Shown here in pieces: positions 1 through 5,664 of a stretch of DNA of 5,864 bases. Below the pieces are notes generated by a model. It ran no database searches and had not been told where the DNA came from. It worked only from the letters and a program-made list of their open reading frames with translations. Every line of letters begins with the position of its first letter. Within the stretch, counting starts at the first letter, position 1. The translations under genes and the position numbers were made by a program. The DNA comes from DYMC01 sp035406705. Its GTDB lineage: Bacteria; Verrucomicrobiota; Lentisphaeria; Victivallales; GWF2-50-93. The DNA lies in NCBI GenBank assembly GCA_964426675.1, contig CAYRRM010000090.1, positions 1-5,864 on the forward strand, written 5' to 3'.

Positions 1-42
1 ACTATTTTTTTGCCCCATTGTATTTTTTTTTCAAAAAATCGC

Positions 43-501
43 CTAACTCAAGTAATTAATTTTTTCTTTTATTGGTTGTGAAATGAATGTACTGATGTCA
101 AAATCTTTTGGCAATAATTCATTTAAATTTTTATTTGAGTATATTCGTTTTTCCCAGCTACAGGTAAATATTTCTGATTGCAGAAATATATATTCTCCAG
201 ACTTATTAACATACGCTCCAACTGTTGAAGTACATTCACAACCACATTCAGGATAGCTTCCAGATACTTGCAGATAACCATTTTTAGAATCATCAATTAT
301 GGTACAATCTGGTTTCCCATTGCCGTCCTCATCTACAAATTTTGAATAACATTTTTTTACTCTTTCCCATAACATCTGGCTTAATGTTTTTTTCGTCTGA
401 CTATCGCCTGGAATTGGCATTAGTGTAATAATGAATGAAATAAGAATAAACCATATAAATACCTTGATACCTTTTTTGTTGTAAAATGTTACATTTTTCA
501 T
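43..501 (-). CDS. Small exported cysteine-rich protein with a calcium-loop-like motif, function unknown
   Basis: This 152-residue protein begins with a basic N-terminus and a hydrophobic stretch at about residues 13-30, which reads as a signal peptide or membrane anchor. It is therefore probably exported. The mature part has the segment DEDGNGKPD at residues 57-65, which fits the D-x-D-x-N-G-x-x-D calcium loops of dockerin and thrombospondin type 3 repeats. Only one loop is present, where dockerins usually carry two. Six cysteines follow the signal (C51, C66, C86, C88, C90, C114), including a tight C-x-C-x-C, so disulfides are likely if the protein reaches an oxidising compartment. The start is supported by AGGAG (minus strand, 509-513) seven bases upstream. 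The gene is transcribed away from the cluster at 1034, and no partner gene is adjacent. I do not recognise the family. Confidence 0.8.
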   Translation of the reverse strand: MKNVTFYNKKGIKVFIWFILISFIITLMPIPGDSQTKKTLSQMLWERVKKCYSKFVDEDGNGKPDCTIIDDSKNGYLQVSGSYPECGCECTSTVGAYVNKSGEYIFLQSEIFTCSWEKRIYSNKNLNELLPKDFDISTFISQPIKEKINYLS

Positions 502-582
502 ATTATAACTCCTAAAAATGTAATTTTACTTAAAAAAAATTTTAATACATTTATTGTTTAAAAAGCATCTGTTAAATCTTGA

Positions 583-849
583 TTACATCTTAAATAAAAA
601 AGTCAATAAATAATTTTTTTTTGTGTACATCACAGCATAGTATTTTTCACTCAATAAATAACTAACAATTGAATTTGTGTGATCCCATACTCCACCTATT
701 GCAATTAATGCAATGTTTTCACATTTAAAACCCTGCAAATCATAGTTTGAAATTCATGATTACTGTTTGTTTAGTTTTTGCTAAATATAGTTGACTGCGT
801 TATTACCAACCTCATTATGCGCCCCATCACTAACAATAGTCACTGCTTA
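583..849 (-). pseudogene. Decayed coding region, product not recognised
   Basis: On the minus strand one frame reads as protein-like sequence interrupted by stops. From 846 down to 784 it gives AVTIVSDGAHNEVGNNAVNYI. Stops follow at 781-783, 760-762 and 754-756. From 753 down to 586 it then gives 56 residues, including GFKCENIALIAIGGVWDHT and SIVSYLLSEKYYAVMY, ending at TAA 583-585. The same frame is open again upstream, from 966 to 850. The composition, with many G, A and V residues and a higher-GC patch around 676-720, looks coding rather than random AT-rich DNA. No start codon with a ribosome binding site is present. I read it as a remnant of a gene once transcribed toward the exported-protein gene. 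It is not identifiable by eye, and a chance open stretch cannot be excluded. Confidence 0.4.
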
Positions 850-1021
850 AACATTCAAAAATTTATTGAAAAATTTACCCTGTATCTTAAATCTATAGTA
901 TTGGTATACATTATTTATAAATTTGCAGTAACCATTAGAATTATAATTCCTTTTTTCAGGTATATTTCACATTTTCTTTATATCATTACCTTTATGTTGA
1001 TAATCTGTAATAAAATATTCT

Positions 1022-1026
1022 GGAGG
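1022..1026 (+). promoter_or_regulatory. Ribosome binding site of the 1034 gene
   Basis: GGAGG lies seven bases upstream of the ATG at 1034. It fixes the start of the 349-residue protein and argues against the overlapping TTG-initiated frame that begins upstream at 778. Confidence 0.8.
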
Positions 1027-1033
1027 TTATCAA

Positions 1034-2083
1034 ATGCAAAAAATGCAATTCTTAGGAGCTTTTTTCGTTATTATTTCTATTTTAATTTCAATTATAACAT
1101 ATCAGGGCTTTAAAATACAGACATTTAAGAAAAATGGGATTGTTACACTGGCAAGAATACATAATAAATATAAACATGAGAAATCAGAACCATGGGGTAT
1201 CAGAAGCATAAAACAATCACCACGTTATTCACATATAATAAAAACCGATTACTATTTTGATATTGGCTTTTTTAAAGGAAAAGAAGATAAAAGTAGTTTC
1301 AAATATACTAAAACCTCATTTAAGGTAAGCAATAAAACAATATCAGAAATAAAAAAAGGAAGTTTAATAGAAATAATCTATCTACCAGAAGACCCGGATG
1401 GCTCAATAATTTCCTTTAAAGATTTTGAAAATAACTTTTATAAAATGAACGATGAAAAAAAAGCTCAATATAACCAAAAAGGGAAAAAAGTTTCTGCAGT
1501 TGTAAATGAGATAGATAAAACTAAGGAAATTGTAAAAGTAAGCTTTATTCTTTCCTCTGTCGCTGGATTAGGAGAACTCATAACAACCACCATACCAATA
1601 AGTAAGTCAATGTATGATTCTTTTAATAAAGGCGACAAAATAGAAATAGTATATTTAGCAGAAGATCCTCAGATAGCTACCTCTAAAAAAATGCTTGATA
1701 GCCTGATATATTTAAATCCTTACCTGGGAATAATTATAGTACTACTTTTAATCGTTGGTGGTATTTACCTACTTTCGAAAAAGAATGTTGATAATAGCGA
1801 GGTTCAAGAAATAGTTCAAACACTTGATAAAATTCAAGTTTTGTTAATGAAAGCAAATGAAAGAGAATGGGCAAAAAACATAAAAATTATTAAGAAAGAG
1901 TTCAAGTCTGTACAACCAGAGGAATTAAAGATGCTGGCAATCAACACAAAGAGTATTCTGGCTGAAAAGAGTTCTTTTAAAGATATTATACTTTACGTTA
2001 ATAATAAAGCAGATCCAGAACTTAATGATTTATTTAACCAATTGAAAAATGAGCTTTTTAGAAAATTAGAAGTATTGTCATGA
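1034..2083 (+). CDS. Two-TM membrane protein with tandem DUF3592-like segments and a C-terminal DUF6966-like domain
   Basis: This 349-residue protein starts seven bases after a strong GGAGG (1022-1026). Residues 5-22 form a first membrane segment. Residues 35-125 and 148-218 look like two divergent DUF3592-type segments. Each begins near a G-x-V-x-A pattern and ends with KG(S/D)xIEIxYLxEDP (residues 108-121 and 199-212), the last part matching the family's usual KGdkVxVxYxPxnP end. DUF3592 proteins are membrane-anchored with no settled biochemical role. A second membrane segment spans about 230-248. Residues 256-349 form an additional helical domain about half identical to the start of the product encoded at 5665. 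The family's GGMGSFND-like motif appears here only as AEKSSFKD (310-317), so the copy looks degenerate. The soluble segment between the two membrane helices would lie on the opposite side from the N- and C-terminal ends. This is the first gene of the 1034-3815 cluster. Confidence 0.8.
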   Translation: MQKMQFLGAFFVIISILISIITYQGFKIQTFKKNGIVTLARIHNKYKHEKSEPWGIRSIKQSPRYSHIIKTDYYFDIGFFKGKEDKSSFKYTKTSFKVSNKTISEIKKGSLIEIIYLPEDPDGSIISFKDFENNFYKMNDEKKAQYNQKGKKVSAVVNEIDKTKEIVKVSFILSSVAGLGELITTTIPISKSMYDSFNKGDKIEIVYLAEDPQIATSKKMLDSLIYLNPYLGIIIVLLLIVGGIYLLSKKNVDNSEVQEIVQTLDKIQVLLMKANEREWAKNIKIIKKEFKSVQPEELKMLAINTKSILAEKSSFKDIILYVNNKADPELNDLFNQLKNELFRKLEVLS

Positions 2084-2087
2084 AAAG

Positions 2088-2120
2088 ATGAATAAGATTG
2101 ATATTTTTAGCAAAAGATAA
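2088..2120 (+). CDS. Possible 10-codon leader overlapping the next start (TAATG)
   Basis: A frame of ten codons (MNKIDIFSKR) begins five bases after the stop of the 349-residue protein. It ends in a TAA whose last A is the first base of the ATG at 2120. The downstream gene has only a weak purine-rich AAAAGA before its start, so termination and reinitiation across this TAATG could feed ribosomes to it. There is no good ribosome binding site for the ten-codon frame itself, so it may be coincidence. Confidence 0.2.
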   Translation: MNKIDIFSKR

Positions 2121-3259
2121 TGAAAAAAATAAAAATATTTTTTTTCTGTGTGTTTGCTTTTTGCTACTTCATCTTTGTATTTTTATCAATATTAACAGTC
2201 ATTTCCTTTATTAATTTACTTCTCATTAATGGAATAACAACATTGTTAAAATATCCAACTCCATACCAATACAAAGGTCGTTTAGTTATTAAAGGTAAAT
2301 ATATACTTGTTGTATTACTTGGCATAATTTTCTTTCTTTTATCTGCATTTTTTGTCTACGTTCTTATAGGATTTTTATTTACTTCAAAAAAAATACCTGC
2401 CGGATTTATTCTGGATAGAAAAACTTTCAAAAATTTTTATGAAATGGTTGATAAGATTAGAAAAACTTATAAGTGTCCTTCAATTAATAAAATTATCATA
2501 GATTTTTCCTGCAAAACCTCAATATTGGAATGTAAAAGATTTAGATTTTCTTTTTATGAAAGATACCTTGTAATTGGAGCTCCTCTTTTTTTTGTATGCT
2601 CAAAGGACGAACTCAATGCAATTATTGCTCATGAATGTGTGAAGTTATCAGGAAAAGACTTCTGGCTCATTAGAAAACTAAAAAGAATAAAAAATCTCTA
2701 CCATGACCACTATATATACGAACTAAAAACAGGAAAAAAAGATGTAGATTGGTTGCCATTTTTCAAAAAAATTATATCTACTACAAACGATTTTATCTAT
2801 GAACTAAGTAAAGAAAATGAATTAAAGGCAGACAAAACAGTTATAAAATCTGTAAGTAATAATCTATATGGAAATGCATTATTAAAAACATATTATTTTT
2901 CTTCTGTTATTGAAGATTTATTGGACATGGTATTTAAAAAAGCAAAAGAAGAACAAAAACCAATAAATAATATTATTATGGAAATGGAAAAATTCTTAAA
3001 TGAGAAAAAAAATGAAGCCAATCTGACAATCTATAATGAATTAGCAAAGAATGAAATTTTTATTAAGAACGGTACACGAACACCATTAATAGAAAGACTT
3101 AAAAATATAGGCTACGAAATGGACTCTTGCTGCTTCTATTCTGAGGACGCATTACGAACACTTTTCACAGAAAAACAAATTGAAATAATTTTTAATGGTT
3201 TAAATAATCAATGGAAAAATGATGAGGCAACAAAAAAAAGAATGGGGAAGGAAGTATGA
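2120..3259 (+). CDS. Membrane-anchored M48-like peptidase homologue with a degenerate zinc motif, probably inactive
   Basis: This protein has 379 residues with two hydrophobic segments at about 7-36 and 60-88, then a soluble domain. The core reads like M48 zinc peptidases: RYLVIGAPLFFVCSKDELNAI (148-168) resembles their strand and helix before the zinc site. The zinc motif itself, at 171-175, is HECVK instead of HExxH. The first ligand H171 and catalytic E172 are present, but the second histidine is K175. The expected third-ligand segment is present as ENELKAD (232-238), with E234 as the predicted ligand. TPLIERLKNIG (321-331) matches the conserved hPsxxxRlxxLg region near the family's C-terminus. 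Loss of one zinc histidine suggests a pseudoprotease with a binding or scaffold role, unless K175 is a sequencing error. The gene lies 36 bases after its upstream neighbour. The start has only a weak ribosome binding site, but the hydrophobic N-terminus supports it. Confidence 0.8.
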   Translation: MKKIKIFFFCVFAFCYFIFVFLSILTVISFINLLLINGITTLLKYPTPYQYKGRLVIKGKYILVVLLGIIFFLLSAFFVYVLIGFLFTSKKIPAGFILDRKTFKNFYEMVDKIRKTYKCPSINKIIIDFSCKTSILECKRFRFSFYERYLVIGAPLFFVCSKDELNAIIAHECVKLSGKDFWLIRKLKRIKNLYHDHYIYELKTGKKDVDWLPFFKKIISTTNDFIYELSKENELKADKTVIKSVSNNLYGNALLKTYYFSSVIEDLLDMVFKKAKEEQKPINNIIMEMEKFLNEKKNEANLTIYNELAKNEIFIKNGTRTPLIERLKNIGYEMDSCCFYSEDALRTLFTEKQIEIIFNGLNNQWKNDEATKKRMGKEV

Positions 3260-3327
3260 ATATTATAATTAACAAAGAACAACTAAAATATTTATATATA
3301 AATCAGGAGGCTTTATGTCAAATGTAG
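3256..3327 (+). CDS. Possible 23-residue peptide coupled to both neighbours
   Basis: The ATG overlaps the stop of the M48-like gene as ATGA (3256-3259) and is preceded by GGGGAAGGAAG, a plausible ribosome binding site. The frame gives 23 residues, starting MNIIINKEQLKYLYINQEAL, and stops at TAG 3325-3327, 13 bases inside the gene that starts at 3315. The overlaps at both ends would suit translational coupling. The peptide could be a real small protein or the N-terminal stub of a longer lost gene. No family is recognisable at this length, and such a frame may also arise by chance. Confidence 0.35.
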   Translation: MNIIINKEQLKYLYINQEALCQM

Positions 3328-3815
3328 AATGTCCAGATTTTTTAGAGCTAATTAAGCAAAATTTTGGCTATTTGTTTGATTTATATGGTTTTGAGGCTGT
3401 TTACACTAAGTCAGCACGCGGGGGAGAAAATTGTTTGATAGTACTGGAGTCAAAGGATTGTAGAATCAAATTTTATCGCTCACAGGGTGAAGCAAACCTC
3501 TTGTTTGGAACTTCATCAGCTCCTTTGGGATGGGAAGATGTTATTGATGATACACGACATTGGTATTTTGCAAGAGGTATAATAGACTTTGTGCAAAAGA
3601 ATCCGGTAAATGCTAAAGAGTTATTAAATCAAACTCGTAGGTCTCTTACAGAAGAAGAGCAACTTGCAGAATTATCGGTAAAACTAAAGCCAATATGCAA
3701 GCAAATAATCCAGCTTTTCAAGGGAGATAATATTAAGCAATGGATTAAAGAATATGAAAAGTTTGAACAAGAGCAGGATGAAGAATTTCAAAGGCAATTT
3801 CAAAACTTATCATAA
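3315..3815 (+). CDS. Soluble protein of unknown function (immunity-like in size and context)
   Basis: This 166-residue protein has no signal peptide or membrane segment, so it is predicted to be cytoplasmic. AGGAGG (3305-3310), four bases before the ATG, sets the start. The body (about 8-100) looks like one alpha/beta domain with the landmarks LFDLYGFEAVY (20-30), CRIKFYRSQGEANLLFG (49-65) and HWYFARGIIDFV (82-93). The C-terminal third is helical and charged, ending in a Glu/Gln-rich tail likely to form a coiled coil. The general look, with a leading helix, a 'YGF' turn and an 'rIkf.r..ge' strand, recalls small uncharacterised proteins found in accessory loci, but I cannot assign a named family. 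It is the last intact gene of the cluster before the insertion sequence. Its role is probably linked to the upstream membrane genes. Confidence 0.8.
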   Translation: MSNVECPDFLELIKQNFGYLFDLYGFEAVYTKSARGGENCLIVLESKDCRIKFYRSQGEANLLFGTSSAPLGWEDVIDDTRHWYFARGIIDFVQKNPVNAKELLNQTRRSLTEEEQLAELSVKLKPICKQIIQLFKGDNIKQWIKEYEKFEQEQDEEFQRQFQNLS

Positions 3816-3874
3816 GTTTTTCAATTTAAAGAAAAAAGCATACTAAAGATTTATAATATTTCCAATGTTATGAG

Positions 3875-3882
3875 CTAAAGCA
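3875..3882 (+). repeat. Possible left copy of the IS target-site duplication
   Basis: CTAAAGCA here resembles CTAAAAGCA at 5385-5393, on the far side of the insertion sequence. IS256-family elements normally make direct repeats of 8 or 9 bases. The two copies differ by one A, as expected if one has decayed. The match is short and A-rich, so chance is possible. Confidence 0.35.
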
Positions 3883-3886
3883 TGGT

Positions 3887-3893
3887 AGTGTCC
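3887..3893 (+). repeat. Candidate left terminal inverted repeat core of the IS
   Basis: AGTGTCC lies just inside the proposed left boundary and pairs with GGACATT at 5376-5382 with one mismatch. Similarity beyond this core is patchy, at about half of the next positions. Confidence 0.35.
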
Positions 3894-4009
3894 TGTCAAT
3901 TGTGTTTTTACCCTTCACTAAAATATTTTGCAAAAAAAGGCAATCGTCTTCGTTTAAAATCGTCCCGTTTTTAGTGGAAAATCATAAATGGTGTTTTTCA
4001 TAAGTATTC

Positions 4010-5299
4010 TCAACCAGCCTCCCTGTCAAGCTGATTTTCTCTCTCGATTATTAACTCCTCCATGTTTTTCATCAGTTCGCTGATTCCTAATTATCCTCGT
4101 ATGCGATGTATTCGCTCTTCAGCAATCATTATCGCGGCAGCCAGCCAGCGTTTCCGCATGTCGCCGCTGCGCCATTTTTTAACACGGTGACAATATCTGG
4201 CGAAAGTAGCGTTAAGGCTTTCAATGGGATTTGTTGAATACACCGATTTATAAGGCAGCGGTGAAACTTGAAGCTTGATAACCGTCAGTGTTTCTTCCAT
4301 ACCTTCACGTACGCTTGAACCCATATCGGGATTGATCGTATCAGCCCACCTGGCCAGTGATTGCATTAAGGAAACTGCATTTTCATAATCCATCTCGGCA
4401 TATGTTTCATTGATGCGGCGCTCAAATAGATACCGGAGCATGCTCAATAATATTTCTTTTCTTGTACTCACAGCAGCGCTGTATGAAACACCTATCGAAC
4501 CACTTTGTAATAGCTGAATGGATTGCCTTGGAACCATCAATTATAAATAGGATTGGTCGATCCTTCTGGAGCCCCCGCTTTTCCATGTCATCAAACATTG
4601 ATTTGATAACTTCTTCGTTCTCAGTACCGCCCTGACGCATCGAAAGGGCCATTTTGACACCATTTTCATCAACCCCCAGTGCTACAACGATAATTTCTCC
4701 GCCGATTTTATACCCGTCAATATAGATGATGGGAAAATAACGATCTATCAGGCGTTCATTAAACTTCTTTAGCGCCTGTGCTGTCGCACGCACGTAATGA
4801 CGGCTTATACTGGACTTCTCTATGCCGTAGGCTTCAGTAACGGCTCCAGCATCCTTTCGGTAATCCCTCGTTAAAACGCCATGAAGCATCTTTGCCACGA
4901 TAGTGGCTTCAATTCGTTGCAGCTTTTGGAATTTCTGATAGGTCCTAAGCTGGACTTCACGCTTATCCTTTTTCATGTTTCATGACAGCTCTAGGTTTTT
5001 CTAACTGGTGCATCTGCTCATTGATGATAACATATCCAGTCCACTGTTTCTCATGTCGATAACATTCATGTTCGGATGACCGTCAATATCTCTTTCCGCA
5101 TAATGTCTCTATTTCTGAATCTATTATGGATTTCATGACAAGAAGGGTAATCCCGGTTGTAAACCCGTTGTTTTCCTGTTAGTAAAGCAGTTTCAAGTCC
5201 TCGGGACATACTATCATATCTTTGAGCGACATGAGTTCTTCCCAATTCATTTTGACTTGACGTTTCTGATGCCTTGATGTTTACTTTCTTTGGTTTCAT
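4010..5299 (-). pseudogene. IS256-family transposase, inactivated by multiple frameshifts and stops
   Basis: Reading down from ATG 5299, with AAGGAG at 5308-5313 eight bases upstream, the fragments join into a normal-length transposase of about 430 codons. The order is an N-terminal part; a shift within about 5150-5178 into GFTTGITLLVMKSIIDSEIE; CGKRY followed by TGA 5083-5085; CYRHEKQWTGYVIINEQMHQ; a shift within 4966-4979; then KREVQLRTYQ to EHAPVSI with the first two catalytic aspartates in YIDG (codon 4716-4718) and IIDG (4536-4538). A further shift at about 4425-4445 leads to the C-terminal part with STNPIESLN, whose glutamate (4220-4222) completes the DDE triad, and KKWRSGDMRKRW. TAA 4091-4093 interrupts RIRG-LGISELMKN, and the original end is probably TGA 4010-4012. 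All three catalytic residues survive but on separate fragments, so no active enzyme is expected. Confidence 0.88.
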
Positions 5300-5307
5300 A
5301 GCGGTTA

Positions 5308-5313
5308 CTCCTT
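5308..5313 (-). promoter_or_regulatory. Ribosome binding site of the transposase remnant
   Basis: AAGGAG on the minus strand lies eight bases before the ATG at 5297-5299. It marks the ancestral transposase start and shows that the N-terminal fragment is the true beginning of the gene. Confidence 0.6.
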
Positions 5314-5375
5314 TTTGTTATTTTTTGTCCAAGAAATATATCCTTGGTAACCACTATGAATTTCAACTAATTTTG

Positions 5376-5382
5376 GGACATT
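5376..5382 (-). repeat. Candidate right terminal inverted repeat core of the IS
   Basis: GGACATT is the inverted partner of AGTGTCC at 3887-3893 with one mismatch. It sits two bases inside the proposed right boundary and upstream of the transposase start. Confidence 0.35.
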
Positions 5383-5383
5383 C

Positions 5384-5653
5384 TCTAAAAGCAAGAGTTT
5401 CAAATATTATAGGATTTTTGACAAAGAAAAAATTATCACCAAAAATTTAGTTGGAACCCGGTGTTTTGGAGTTAATATCAAAAATATTTATTTGAAAAAG
5501 GTTGTTTCATAGAGATGGGGTGTTGAAGTTGTAAATTATCTTCTATTCATAGAGTTTGACGAAGGAAAAGCTCTTATAATAGATTGTAGAAATATACCTT
5601 ATCCCATTGAAAACATTTTTAATTTTTTGAAAAATTTCTATTTAATAGAATAG
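5384..5653 (+). pseudogene. 5'-truncated, stop-containing gene remnant next to the IS
   Basis: One plus-strand frame runs from the IS edge to TAG 5651-5653 with a single internal stop, TAG 5510-5512. Before the stop it reads SKSKSFKYYRIFDKEKIITK, then NLVGTRCFGVNIKNIYLKKV. After it comes RWGVEVVNYLLFIEFDEGKA, then LIIDCRNIPYPIENIFNFLK. The alternation of short strands (KEKIITKNLVGTR, LLFIEFDEGKALIIDCRN) followed by a final helix resembles bacterial PH-like domains, but I would not name a family from this. No start codon with a ribosome binding site is visible, so the 5' end was probably removed when the IS inserted or decayed since. The stop lies 11 bases before the ATG at 5665 and directly touches that gene's ribosome binding site, so the two were probably cotranscribed. 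Confidence 0.5.
5385..5393 (+). repeat. Possible right copy of the IS target-site duplication
   Basis: CTAAAAGCA matches CTAAAGCA at 3875-3882 apart from one extra A. See the left copy for the argument and its weakness. Confidence 0.35.
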
Positions 5654-5658
5654 AGGAG
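5653..5658 (+). promoter_or_regulatory. Ribosome binding site of the gene at 5665
   Basis: GAGGAG lies six bases before the ATG at 5665, and its first G is the last base of the upstream remnant's TAG. It fixes the start of a gene that runs off the window. Confidence 0.75.
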
Positions 5659-5664
5659 CAATTT

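Larger units (their letters stand above)
502..1033. other. Stretch without an intact gene between divergent genes
   Basis: This stretch separates the minus-strand gene ending at 43 from the plus-strand gene starting at 1034, and it must hold both promoters. A plus-strand TTG-initiated frame runs through its right half into the next gene, but it has no ribosome binding site and looks like chance. The minus strand carries a decayed coding region, listed separately. A TATAAT at 942-947 on the plus strand has no convincing -35 at 16-18 bases, so I do not call a promoter. I see no clear terminator hairpin. Confidence 0.5.
3883..5384 (-). mobile_element. Decayed IS256-family insertion sequence
   Basis: The element is defined by a broken IS256-family (Mutator-like DDE) transposase on the minus strand (4010-5299) with about 100 bases of noncoding sequence on each side. 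Suggested ends are inverted AGTGTCC (3887-3893) and GGACATT (5376-5382), which share only a short core, flanked by the CTAAAGCA/CTAAAAGCA near-repeats. That gives about 1.5 kb, normal for the family. The base composition is visibly richer in GC than the flanking genes, which points to acquisition from another genome. The element has inserted between the 3315-3815 gene and a 5'-truncated host gene remnant at 5384. The exact ends are uncertain because the terminal repeats are weak. Confidence 0.75.

Noticed and set aside
937..947. TATAAT at 942-947 as a promoter for the 1034 gene
   Set aside because: No acceptable -35 lies at 16-18 bases. The nearest, TTGCAG at 923-928, is only 13 bases away, and TATAAT is common in DNA this AT-rich.
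778..1113. Plus-strand TTG-initiated frame of 111 codons, hydrophobic and rich in I, F and Y
   Set aside because: It has no ribosome binding site, overlaps the well-supported start at 1034 in another frame, and its low-complexity AT-driven composition is typical of chance translation. The minus strand over the same bases looks more coding-like.
3816..3882. A coding remnant or terminator after the 166-residue protein
   Set aside because: No stable GC-containing hairpin followed by a T run is visible, and no frame is open for more than a few codons with sensible content.
4422..4540. Overlap of the two larger transposase frames as a programmed frameshift, as in IS3 or IS1 elements
   Set aside because: IS256-family transposases are normally made from one frame, and the gene has other frameshifts and two stops, so this is decay rather than recoding.
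4091..4540. The C-terminal transposase fragment as an independent gene with its own ATG
   Set aside because: Its first 35 or so residues are an out-of-frame reading of the conserved catalytic region. Only the part after about 4430 matches the family.
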